A stretch of DNA of 64,000 nucleotides, taken from Hirschia sp964342355. Its GTDB lineage: Bacteria > Pseudomonadota > Alphaproteobacteria > Caulobacterales > Hyphomonadaceae. The first letter of the stretch is position 1. Each line of letters opens with the position of its first letter. The translations under genes and the position numbers were made by a program. Location: NCBI GenBank assembly GCA_964342355.1, contig CAYFFG010000009.1, positions 1-64,000 of the forward strand, read 5' to 3'. Shown piece after piece: positions 36,288-44,227 of this stretch. Below the pieces are notes generated by a model, which saw only the letters and a program-made list of their open reading frames with translations, had not been told where the DNA came from and ran no database searches.

Positions 36288-36745
36288 TGCCCGGACGTTA
36301 TTTTGAAGATTGGAAAATTGGCGACTCGATTAGGCACGATCTGAAAAGAACCGTCACAGAGGCGGACAATCTCAATATCTGCACGATGACCCACAACCCA
36401 CAACCTCTGCATCTGGACAAGGAATACGCTTCAAAAACCGAATTTGGCCAGATTGTCGTCAACGGCATTTTTACGTTCGGACTGATGGTTGGCGTTTCCG
36501 TCGCAGACACAACTTTGGGAACCCTCGTCGCCAATTTGGGCTATGACAAGGTGATTATGCCAAATCCGGTTTTCATCGGAGATACGCTCAGCATTGCAAC
36601 GGAAGTGACGGACCTGCGCACCAGCAAATCTCGCCCAAACGCGGGTATTGTGACATTCACTCATCGCGCATTCAAGCAAGACGGGAAACTGGTCTGTCAG
36701 TGCCTTCGTACGGCCTTGGTTGAAAAGCAGGTCAAATCAATATGA
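36287..36745 (+). CDS. MaoC-family hydratase in leucine cluster
   Basis: This 152-residue single hot-dog domain is of the MaoC type. The family motif is NPQPLHLD (37-44), with H42 as the expected catalytic histidine; the GD step seen in classical R-hydratases is replaced by TH here. No crotonase-type methylglutaconyl-CoA hydratase is in this operon, so I infer that it hydrates 3-methylglutaconyl-CoA to an HMG-CoA stereoisomer, as proposed for the homologous gene Rv2499c. It overlaps the mccA end by one base and the lyase start by ATGA. Confidence 0.85.
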   Translation: MPGRYFEDWKIGDSIRHDLKRTVTEADNLNICTMTHNPQPLHLDKEYASKTEFGQIVVNGIFTFGLMVGVSVADTTLGTLVANLGYDKVIMPNPVFIGDTLSIATEVTDLRTSKSRPNAGIVTFTHRAFKQDGKLVCQCLRTALVEKQVKSI

Positions 36746-37584
36746 GTTTCCGATCAATCCTGTTTGTGCCAGGCGACCGCCCGGATCGATTTCAAAAAGC
36801 GCTCAACAGCGACGCGGATGCGCTAATCCTCGACCTTGAAGATTCTGTTGCCATCTCAAAAAAGCCCGACGCGAGAATAGCTGTCTCAGAATTCCTAAGA
36901 GCCCCCCATTCCAAGCCGTTATTCGTCAGGCTCAATCCGATTTCGACTGACCATTTCATGCAGGATGTAAAAGCGCTGTCTGGCGTTAAACCTGACGGGT
37001 ATGTGCTGCCCAAAGCTGAAGGCCCTAACGACATTACAAATCTTGCTAACATTCTTGGCAGTAACAACGCCCCTATTCTTCCAGTCGCCACCGAAACGCC
37101 ACGAGGCGTTTTCGAACTTGGCAACTATTCTAAAGTCGCCCCACACTTGGCTGGCATTACCTGGGGTGCTGAGGATTTGCCTGCAGAAATTGGCGCAGAG
37201 ACATCACGTCTTGAAAACGGGAATTACACGCCGCCTTTTGAAACAGTGCGTAGCTTGGCGCTCCTCGGCGCACACGCAGCGGGGGTACGCGCAATTGAGA
37301 CGGTTTATCCCAACATCAAAGACCTTGATGGGTTGGCGGCTTATGCTGCGCGCGGTCGTCGGGACGGATTTTCAGGCATGATGGCGATCCACCCCAGTCA
37401 GTGCGCTATCATCAATCAAGCTTTCTCGCCGAGCGAAAAGGAAATCACTCGCGCAAAAGCAATCGTCTCTGCATTTGAAGAGAATCCTGAAGCCGGCGCA
37501 CTACAACTGGATGGCGAAATGATCGACGCCCCCCATCTCAAACTTGCCAAACAGATCCTGGAAAGAGTTGAGGTTAAAAACTAA
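36742..37584 (+). CDS. CitE-like CoA-ester lyase in leucine cluster
   Basis: This 280-residue TIM-barrel lyase belongs to the HpcH/HpaI and CitE family. It shows RSILFVPGDRPDRFQKAL at the start, LILDLEDSV, the RLNP arginine, LPKAEG with the metal glutamate, WGAEDLPAEIG, and IHPSQC. Relatives cleave citramalyl-CoA, malyl-CoA or HMG-CoA. The M. tuberculosis homologue Rv2498c, in an equivalent cluster, was reported to act on (R)-HMG-CoA and (S)-citramalyl-CoA. The same role is likely here, giving acetyl-CoA and acetoacetate in place of a classical HMG-CoA lyase. Its last 11 bases overlap the convergent ammonia-lyase gene. Confidence 0.87.
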   Translation: MSFRSILFVPGDRPDRFQKALNSDADALILDLEDSVAISKKPDARIAVSEFLRAPHSKPLFVRLNPISTDHFMQDVKALSGVKPDGYVLPKAEGPNDITNLANILGSNNAPILPVATETPRGVFELGNYSKVAPHLAGITWGAEDLPAEIGAETSRLENGNYTPPFETVRSLALLGAHAAGVRAIETVYPNIKDLDGLAAYAARGRRDGFSGMMAIHPSQCAIINQAFSPSEKEITRAKAIVSAFEENPEAGALQLDGEMIDAPHLKLAKQILERVEVKN

Positions 37585-39130
37585 CCCTTAATCGACCATC
37601 AAGAATGCGTGCGGTCATATCCCGCAGCACGCTGTCGAGGGGCGTGTCCTCCTCAACAAATGACGCCACTTCCCTAATCTTGTCCAATTGAGCCATCAAA
37701 CGCTGACCAATCATGTCTTCAGTCAGCGCGCCAGATTTTAAGCGAATCTCCACAGCCTGCGCACACGCCATCATATGAGCCGCCGCCACTTGAGCCGTTA
37801 GTTCGTTAATCCGCAACGCATCGCGCGCAGCGATCGTCCCCATGCTTACCTTGTCTTGATTGTGACATTCAGTCGAACGAGAGAAAACACTTGCTGGCAT
37901 AGTCAGTTTTAACGCCTCGGCAGTCCAGGCTGACACACCGATCTGTATTGCTTTAAAACCATGATTAATGGCCGCGCGATCACCTGTCGCACCAGACAGA
38001 TTGCTCGGCAAACCATTTGAGTATTTCATGTCCACCAATGTGGCTAATTGCCGATCCATCAGATCCGCCAGGTTGGCTACCTGTGTTTTTAAGCTGTCCG
38101 CAACATAACAAACATGTCCGCCGTAAAAGTGTCCGCCATGCAGAACGTCTCCAGTTTCCGGATCAAATAGCGGATTATCGTTGGAGGAATTGATTTCCGT
38201 CGTCAGCATTGCTTCTAACGAAGGTAGCGCATCCTCCAACACACCGATCACGTGCGGCGCACATCTGGTGGAATAGCGGTCCTGCATGCGTTCCGCCACT
38301 CTCGCAGTCAGAAGCGGGGCGAGATCCTCGCGGATACGAGTTGCGACCTTCGCTTGCCCCAGATGAGGTTTAGCTTTGAATAAGCGCTCGTCAAAGTGAT
38401 GCGGATTACCTAGAATGGCTGCTGATACCATTGACGTCAGTCGCGTCGATATGGCCGCTAATCTCTTGGCTTGCTCCATCGCAATGGCTGTCAGCGCCGA
38501 CATCACAGCGGTACCATTCATGACAGCGAGCGCCTCTTTCGGTTTTAGCGTAATTTCACTTAGACCTTCTGCTGCAAACGCTTCGCGCGCCAACTTGACC
38601 TTCCCGGCGTGCAGAACCTGACGCTCACCAGCCAGAGCGCCTGCGATGTACGATAAGGGGGTCAGGTCACCACTGGCGCCAACTGATCCCTCGGAAGGAA
38701 TGAGTGGGAGAATATCTAGCCGCAGCATGTTCGCGAGCAACTCAACGAGATCCATTGATACGCCAGACCATCCACGCACCAATGTCACCAACCGCACAGC
38801 AAGCACAGCGCGTGTTTCTTCCGGTGTTAAATAACGGCCTAAACCACACCCATGAAAACGGGTGAGATGCAAAGGTAATTGCTCAACGAGTTCCGGCGGA
38901 ACAGGCCTTACAACACTATCGCCATACCCTGTCGTCACACCGTAGATTTTTCCCTCTTTCTCAAGAAGGGCAGCCACATGATCCGCCGACCGTTGTATTG
39001 CGGCCAGAGCTTCCGGCGAGGTCGTCAACAACCCTGTTTTCCGACTTTGAGACAATGCCTCTATTGTTGGCGCATCCAGATCGTGATCACCGAAAACAAA
39101 GGCCGGGAGAGACACATTATCCGCTGGCAT
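37574..39130 (-). CDS. MIO-dependent aromatic amino acid / histidine ammonia-lyase
   Basis: This 518-residue enzyme is of the histidine/phenylalanine/tyrosine ammonia-lyase family. The A152-S153-G154 triad in GSVGASGDLTPLSY forms the MIO cofactor, and Y63 lies in YGVTTGYG. The substrate-selectivity pair is F92-H93 (RFHGCGLG), not the SH of typical histidine lyases, HL of tyrosine lyases or FL of phenylalanine lyases. No hutU, hutI or hutG gene is adjacent, so classical histidine use is doubtful. Relatives of this kind also occur in aryl-polyene and other aromatic acid pathways. AGGAT precedes the ATG. Confidence 0.87.
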   Translation of the reverse strand: MPADNVSLPAFVFGDHDLDAPTIEALSQSRKTGLLTTSPEALAAIQRSADHVAALLEKEGKIYGVTTGYGDSVVRPVPPELVEQLPLHLTRFHGCGLGRYLTPEETRAVLAVRLVTLVRGWSGVSMDLVELLANMLRLDILPLIPSEGSVGASGDLTPLSYIAGALAGERQVLHAGKVKLAREAFAAEGLSEITLKPKEALAVMNGTAVMSALTAIAMEQAKRLAAISTRLTSMVSAAILGNPHHFDERLFKAKPHLGQAKVATRIREDLAPLLTARVAERMQDRYSTRCAPHVIGVLEDALPSLEAMLTTEINSSNDNPLFDPETGDVLHGGHFYGGHVCYVADSLKTQVANLADLMDRQLATLVDMKYSNGLPSNLSGATGDRAAINHGFKAIQIGVSAWTAEALKLTMPASVFSRSTECHNQDKVSMGTIAARDALRINELTAQVAAAHMMACAQAVEIRLKSGALTEDMIGQRLMAQLDKIREVASFVEEDTPLDSVLRDMTARILDGRLRVSF

Positions 39131-39520
39131 AGCTTATCCTGTAATTTTGATGATCCGACGATTGCAAACTGCTTGTGCGTACCGGCAGAGGACGCACATT
39201 GGAAGGCGCTTAACACGGATATTACCTGCGCATTTCGACGCATAAAAAAGCAGCCTCGGCAAAAGTCTCCACGTATTCGCCTTCCAGCCCTTTCGCGACC
39301 TTCAGTCTATCACTTTTAACTGCAAACCCCTCTTAAATGTTACCAACAAGGCATAAGGTTTTCACCATTTACGGGCCGGAAAATTTACCCAAATGCGTTA
39401 CAGTCCACATATTGGGAAGACCAGACGAGGGAACAGGTACAGGGATACAAAGAGATGCGTGAAATCGCACCAAACAATCCCTATGTATTTATTCTCTCTA
39501 TTTAATCCGGACGATGTTTT
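39131..39520. other. Intergenic region
   Basis: This 390-base gap lies between divergent genes. No gene, RNA gene or clear hairpin is seen. It must contain the promoter of the ammonia-lyase gene. Confidence 0.4.
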
Positions 39521-40015
39521 ATGCGCTTCTTTGTGGACACAGAATTTAATGGCTTCGGCGGCGACATATTGTCGATGGCTATTGTGTCTGAGAGGGGCAA
39601 GACGCTCTACCTCGCTCTGCCCGAACAAGATATCGAAACGATGAACCTAGACCCCTGGGTGGAGCGTTATGTGGTTCCCGTCATCGACGTCTACAATGCG
39701 TCGGCAAAGCGTCTACCAAAAGATGCTTGGGGATTTGAAATCCAACGTTTCTTGCGAGGCGCAAAAAACATCACTTTCGTAGCCGACTGGCCCGAAGACA
39801 TTTCACACCTCATGAACGCCATGATTATTGCCCCTGGCGGCATGATTAATCTGCCTTCTTTTCATGTTGATATGCAGCGCGTCGACGCTTATGCGGCTAA
39901 ACCATTAGGCGCAGTCAGGCATAACGCACTTTGGGATGCGCGTGCGCTGTGTCAGTTCCACACAGGAAATTTTACTGACCAGGATGCCAAGGCCGAGACA
40001 CGCAAAAGCGCATAA
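39521..40015 (+). CDS. DEDD-type 3'-5' exonuclease-like protein
   Basis: This 164-residue RNase H-like protein resembles the Rv2179c-type 3'-5' exoribonuclease domain. The acidic residues expected of the DEDDh class are visible: D6 and E8 (FVDTEFNG), an aspartate in ADWPEDI, and the HNALWDAR stretch with histidine and aspartate. It is short for a full exonuclease but normal for this small family. The role, possibly RNA turnover, is inferred. It is convergent with the TetR gene, one base apart. Confidence 0.72.
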   Translation: MRFFVDTEFNGFGGDILSMAIVSERGKTLYLALPEQDIETMNLDPWVERYVVPVIDVYNASAKRLPKDAWGFEIQRFLRGAKNITFVADWPEDISHLMNAMIIAPGGMINLPSFHVDMQRVDAYAAKPLGAVRHNALWDARALCQFHTGNFTDQDAKAETRKSA

Positions 40016-40016
40016 T

Positions 40017-40691
40017 TTACTTTGCAGCTGTCATTTGGATGACCTGGCCGCCGATATCCTCATTAGTAACGCGCTCGACGAGACCAACAAATACTTTTGG
40101 CGCAAATCCAGCAAATACTTTTCGATCCTCAGCGAACGGCTTTTTGTACCCGATGAATGGAGTGAAGCCCTCAATAGACGTCCCGATAAACATAGTCACC
40201 AAACGCCTGTTCTCTGCAGTCAGTGAGGGATTTATCCGCCCGATGAGATCCCCAATAATTTCCCATGCGCGTTCATACATATGGCTTACATTTTTTGCCG
40301 CATGTTCGTCATGGTTTGCAAGCGCCCATAGCTCTGGAAAGAAATGCGTTGTGTGTCGCTCGCCTAAATCTAAAACCACCTGCTCAAGAATTTTATGTAG
40401 CTTTTCTGAATCTGACTTCCCGTCTTCCTGGATAATGTCAGCCCATACTTCAAAGTAAGCCTCCACAACCGCATCAATGAGGTCATGTAAAATCGCTTCT
40501 TTGGTCTTATAATAGTAAGAGAGGTTGCCGATGGAAATGCCCGCGCGCTGTGCGATTTTGCGCATAGAGAGACCTGCATATCCTTTATCAATCAGCACTT
40601 CCCGAGCCGCATTGAGAATCTCAACCACTCTCTCCTCACCTTTGGGAGAACTTGCACCGACATGCCGGCTTTGTGCGCTGATCTTTTCCAT
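40017..40691 (-). CDS. TetR-family transcriptional regulator
   Basis: This 224-residue regulator has an N-terminal helix-turn-helix (LSMRKIAQRAGISIGNLSYYY at about residues 44-64, shown in part) followed by a TetR-type ligand domain. The start at 40691 is preferred because AGGGA lies six bases upstream; an in-frame start at 40757 is less likely. Basic, serine-rich residues precede the DNA-binding domain. Its target is unknown. The nearest unassigned operators are the three palindromes upstream of the amine dehydrogenase genes, within 900 bases. Confidence 0.88.
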   Translation of the reverse strand: MEKISAQSRHVGASSPKGEERVVEILNAAREVLIDKGYAGLSMRKIAQRAGISIGNLSYYYKTKEAILHDLIDAVVEAYFEVWADIIQEDGKSDSEKLHKILEQVVLDLGERHTTHFFPELWALANHDEHAAKNVSHMYERAWEIIGDLIGRINPSLTAENRRLVTMFIGTSIEGFTPFIGYKKPFAEDRKVFAGFAPKVFVGLVERVTNEDIGGQVIQMTAAK

Positions 40692-40845
40692 GATCGGTCC
40701 CTGATTCAAATGCCGCTTCAACAACAGCAGACACCCCACATTACGTTGGGTCAGCAATGTGAAACAAGAGGAGCCGCATAGAAACGCTTGCCAAAGCGGC
40801 GGCGTTGGACGCGCTCCTCCTGTGGTTCTTTAGTTGAAAAACTGA

Positions 40846-41175
40846 TTATTTAAACTGTTGGGAATGAAACTTTGTGAGCTCAGTTGAGTTCACTTGCTCA
40901 ACAGCGCCACTCATAAGCTGACTGACACAATCTGCGTACTTGGCCAATTTTGCAGATTTGGTCGCAAATTCGCCTTTATCTGCGCAAGCTGCAATCGAAC
41001 GGTCTTCTAACGCTGCGTAAAACTCCGCAACTTGGTTTGCTGATGCTTCCATTTGATTGGGGGCGTCAAACTGAATGGAGACAGGTGTTGAAGCGTTTGG
41101 GGCAAAAAGCCCCTCGGCGCTTGCTGTGGCAGAAACCAGCACCATACAAGCCGTTACCGGAATTGTTTTAATCAT
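40846..41175 (-). CDS. Small secreted protein of unknown function
   Basis: I do not recognise this 109-residue protein. Residues 1-20 look like a signal peptide (MIKTIPVTACMVLVSATASA). The mature part is mostly helical, with two cysteines (in SIAACADKG and YADCVSQL) that may form a disulphide, and a stretch resembling QMEASANQVAEFYAAL. The start at 41175 is chosen because GAGGAGG lies about ten bases upstream; an in-frame start at 41277 would hide the signal peptide. It is divergent from the amine dehydrogenase genes, with a 604-base gap between. Confidence 0.72.
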   Translation of the reverse strand: MIKTIPVTACMVLVSATASAEGLFAPNASTPVSIQFDAPNQMEASANQVAEFYAALEDRSIAACADKGEFATKSAKLAKYADCVSQLMSGAVEQVNSTELTKFHSQQFK

Positions 41176-41251
41176 AGCTCTTATTTCCTCCTCATTATAA
41201 TTCTTACGGCCCCCGATCTGAGTCAGGGTCGGAGGAAAATGCACTATATTT

Positions 41252-41263
41252 GTACATTTGTCC
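41252..41263 (+). promoter_or_regulatory. Candidate operator, copy 1
   Basis: GTACATTTGTCC is an imperfect form of the palindrome GGAC-N4-GTCC. It matches copy 2 at 10 of 12 bases and is nearest to the small secreted protein gene. Confidence 0.4.
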
Positions 41264-41401
41264 AATTTTTTGCCCATTTATATGGCACTCAGCAAAGGTG
41301 CTTGATATTGAGCATCACCATTTTACTAATCCATTTTCTGTTTTGACCTTTGCTCGCCGGAATATTCTGTGTCTTCAGAGAAAGTCAGACGACTAATTTT
41401 T

Positions 41402-41413
41402 GGACATTCGTCC
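41402..41413 (+). promoter_or_regulatory. Candidate operator, copy 2
   Basis: GGACATTCGTCC is a palindrome with perfect 4-base arms, GGAC and GTCC, around ATTC. It is the best copy of the three. Confidence 0.45.
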
Positions 41414-41578
41414 CACACTTCAACACGCAAATGTGATCTGCCGTGATTGGTCAACGCAACTTACAGTGATTGCTACCGGCTATTTTCGATGAATTTCACC
41501 CCAAATAGTAGATATTGAGTGATGGGTGGGCACATTTCACTTCACCGGTTTAACTTTTATGCGCCAGCACACATTTTA

Positions 41579-41590
41579 GGACGAACGTCT
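41579..41590 (-). promoter_or_regulatory. Candidate operator, copy 3
   Basis: On the minus strand this reads AGACGTTCGTCC, matching copy 2 at 10 of 12 bases. It lies about 190 bases before the heavy-chain gene. Confidence 0.4.
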
Positions 41591-41779
41591 ATTTTAGTTT
41601 GATCCAAGCCCCCCTCATTCACTTAGCCTCGACTTCAATAAAAATGGATGCAGTCTCAATCCCGTGACTCCAAAGACACAAACCGGGTCGGCGAATTGTG
41701 ACTGACAGACCAGGCGCTTTAGGGAGCGTGACGTCCTCTGATTGGGCAGACTTTCGTCTCAAATCGGGGATTTTTTGGA

Positions 41780-42943
41780 ATGAAATTGAAATTGTGCGCA
41801 TCCAGCAGCGCATTGGTCTTGTTGGGGTGTATGGGGTCAACCGCAGATGAAGCTGCTGACCTTACTCCTCCAATTGAAATCGAAGAACTGACTGTTGAAT
41901 CCGAAATTACACCCGGACCAAACATGTATGTGGTCTCATCCAATTGGGGTGGCGCGTCAGCTGTGACCGTGTTGTCGGCAGACGACCTGAGCTACAAGGG
42001 CAACATCGCCACAGGCATGACGCCACAGTTTTTTTTAGCAGCTGACAACAGTATCGGGTATGTTGCTTCTGCATTTGCGGAACGCATCACATACGGCGAT
42101 ATTTCAGCCTTTTTCCAGGAAGTTGACATCAAAACTCTGGCTTTTGGCCAAGAGGTAAAAGTGCCGGAAAAACTGGCGCAGACAATGGCCCAAATGCCAG
42201 CGATGTCTGTTACCGAAAACGGTAAGTGGGCGTTTGTACAAAATGCGACGCCAGCAACGTCGATTTCAGTGATTGATCTGGAAAAAGGCGAAGTTGTTTC
42301 TGAAATTCCGAACCCAGGATGCTGGGGTATCTATCCATCATCAACACCAACAAAATACTCCACCCTTTGCGGGGATGGCGCGCTTGTGACTTACACCTTC
42401 GATGAAGATGGCAAGGAAACAAGTCAAACAAAAAGCAGCACGGTGTTTGATATAGAAACAAAGCCCCTCTTCGTTCATTCCGAACGTGCCGGCGACACAC
42501 TGTATTTCGTCACCTATGACGGCACGCTGATCACACTCTCTGACAAATCCAAAAAGATCTCAAAGGTCGACGAATGGACTTTCACAGAAGGTATTGAGGG
42601 GGATTGGGCGCCAGGCGGCTATGAAGTCATGGCGTTGAATGCGCCAAACAATATTATGTTTGTTCTCATGCACTCCGGCGCTACGGATGGCAGCCACAAA
42701 GACAGCTCTGAGGAAATCTGGGCCTTAGACCTTAAAGCAAAGAAAGTCCTTTATCGCTCCGCTTCAGAGCACATGTCGCACGTCGATGTCACACAAGACA
42801 AAGACACACCAATCCTCTTTGGCTCCAACAGCCATGAGGGCGGATTGTACCGCTACGAAATCGACCCAGAAGCAAAATACGCCGCAAAACTGACCGCATC
42901 GATCAAGTTAGACGGTGTGTCCTATGTCGTCGCGGAGAAATAA
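41780..42943 (+). CDS. mauB: TTQ-dependent amine dehydrogenase heavy chain
   Basis: This 387-residue beta-propeller heavy chain of methylamine or aromatic amine dehydrogenase surrounds the TTQ-bearing light chain in the periplasm. Typical stretches are MYVVSSNWGGASAVTVLSADD, split near residue 50, then GMTPQFFLAADN, and the C-terminal part with MSHVDVTQDKDTPILFG and YRYEIDPEA. The signal peptide ends in LLGC with Cys17, a lipobox, so the protein may be lipid-anchored; most known heavy chains are soluble. GGGGA lies upstream of the ATG. The gene order mauB-mauE-mauD-mauA matches both mau and aau clusters. The substrate amine cannot be decided from sequence alone. Confidence 0.9.
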   Translation: MKLKLCASSSALVLLGCMGSTADEAADLTPPIEIEELTVESEITPGPNMYVVSSNWGGASAVTVLSADDLSYKGNIATGMTPQFFLAADNSIGYVASAFAERITYGDISAFFQEVDIKTLAFGQEVKVPEKLAQTMAQMPAMSVTENGKWAFVQNATPATSISVIDLEKGEVVSEIPNPGCWGIYPSSTPTKYSTLCGDGALVTYTFDEDGKETSQTKSSTVFDIETKPLFVHSERAGDTLYFVTYDGTLITLSDKSKKISKVDEWTFTEGIEGDWAPGGYEVMALNAPNNIMFVLMHSGATDGSHKDSSEEIWALDLKAKKVLYRSASEHMSHVDVTQDKDTPILFGSNSHEGGLYRYEIDPEAKYAAKLTASIKLDGVSYVVAEK

Positions 42944-42947
42944 ATTC

Positions 42948-43514
42948 ATGAGTGAATTTATCCGTTTCAGTGTGGCTCTGGCGTGCATGGTATCGAGCTT
43001 GATATTCATCCGCGCTGCGCTTCACAAATTCATGGACAAGGGCCGGTTTCAGGGGGTGTTGGACGACTACGACATCCTACCTGAAGGCTCAACGAAGGCG
43101 GCTTCAGTATTAATTCCGTCCGCGGAAATAACTACAGGGGTATTGTTGGCTCTCACATGGTTCCAGCCTGTTGGCGCCGCACTTGGCGCTTTCTTGTTGG
43201 TTATCTATGCGACTGCGATGGCAGTGTCTCTCATGAGAGGCAAGTCGATTTTAGACTGCGGATGTGGCGACGAACCGGACCGCGTTCACTCGGGGTTGGT
43301 TATTCGCAACATACTGCTGGCTTCGACGCTTGGTCTTAGCACGGCAGGTTTTGGCTCAATAAACACCGCATCTGAAGCCAGTGTCTTATGGGCTCTCGCG
43401 ATACTTGTCTTCAGCTTCTGGATGATGAGCGAAAAAGCGCTGAAAAATCTCAGTCAATTTCAATCAACACTGATTGCCGCCTCGCAACAGAAACTCGCAG
43501 GAGGCGTATTATGA
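42948..43514 (+). CDS. mauE: Methylamine utilization protein MauE
   Basis: This 188-residue inner membrane protein has about four hydrophobic helices. It belongs to the MauE family, required for light-chain maturation and thought to work with MauD in disulphide formation. The conserved DCGCGD motif is present in the loop between helices. The start at 42948 follows the mauB stop by four bases; an in-frame start at 42915 would overlap mauB. The stop overlaps mauD by ATGA. Confidence 0.92.
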   Translation: MSEFIRFSVALACMVSSLIFIRAALHKFMDKGRFQGVLDDYDILPEGSTKAASVLIPSAEITTGVLLALTWFQPVGAALGAFLLVIYATAMAVSLMRGKSILDCGCGDEPDRVHSGLVIRNILLASTLGLSTAGFGSINTASEASVLWALAILVFSFWMMSEKALKNLSQFQSTLIAASQQKLAGGVL

Positions 43515-44113
43515 CCCTCACCTTATTTGCTGTATCTACGCTTTGGGTGGTCGTTATCGCCATGTGCGTCATGATGTGGGTGATGTTGCGCCAGATTGGC
43601 GTCCTGTTTGAAAGAGTCGCTCCGGTTGGCGCGCTGATGGACAGTTCAGGTCCCGAAGTTGGAACAGACAGCCCAGTGTTTTCGCTTGAAAGCCTCAACG
43701 GTGGCGGTGTCACAATCGGCGCGCCCTCTCAAAAGGCGAAACTTGTCTTCTTTCTCTCCTCCACCTGCCCTGTTTGCAAGCAACTCCTTCCTGTTCTTGT
43801 GGGCATACGCGCTGAAGAAGGTGATCGTGTCGACGTGGTGTTTGCTAGTGATGGTGACGCACAAAAGCATAAGGAATTCATCCAAAAACAGAACCTTGGA
43901 TCATATCCCTATGTGCTCTCCACAGACCTGGGCATGGCCTACCGGGTTCAGAAGCTACCCTACGCAGTCGTTATTAATGCTGACGGCAAAGTCTGCGCCA
44001 AGGGCCTGGTAAACAATCGCGAACAACTCGAGAGCCTTTTCAATGCTTTGGAGTCAGGGGTTGGCTCCGTTCAACATCTGGTCGCCCTTCAACGAGAGGA
44101 CGCCGTCGCATGA
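43511..44113 (+). CDS. mauD: Methylamine utilization thioredoxin-like protein MauD
   Basis: This 200-residue membrane-anchored protein has a thioredoxin fold facing the periplasm. An N-terminal helix (about residues 5-25) precedes a domain with the redox motif CPVC in FFLSSTCPVCKQLLP. It likely forms or shuffles the many disulphides of the light chain, together with MauE. The start at 43511 gives an ATGA overlap with mauE. A 114-base gap follows before mauA. Confidence 0.93.
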   Translation: MTLTLFAVSTLWVVVIAMCVMMWVMLRQIGVLFERVAPVGALMDSSGPEVGTDSPVFSLESLNGGGVTIGAPSQKAKLVFFLSSTCPVCKQLLPVLVGIRAEEGDRVDVVFASDGDAQKHKEFIQKQNLGSYPYVLSTDLGMAYRVQKLPYAVVINADGKVCAKGLVNNREQLESLFNALESGVGSVQHLVALQREDAVA

Positions 44114-44227
44114 TCCCATCATACGCATCAACGGGCGATGTCTTCGCTCCCTCTGGCCGGTGCGGCTCAGTAACGGCTCTCAATATTCAACTCTATCCAT
44201 TGGCAACAGCTTGTCTGGAGAAATAAC

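Larger units (their letters stand above)
41176..41779. other. Long divergent regulatory region of the amine dehydrogenase cluster
   Basis: This 604-base gap has no supported gene. It is AT-richer than the neighbours and contains three related 12-base palindromes (41252-41263, 41402-41413, 41579-41590), annotated separately. The heavy-chain promoter should lie in the right part. Confidence 0.5.

Noticed and set aside
41619..41840. 73-codon minus-strand frame across the mauB start
   Set aside because: It overlaps the mauB signal peptide coding region, has no ribosome site and no protein-like pattern.
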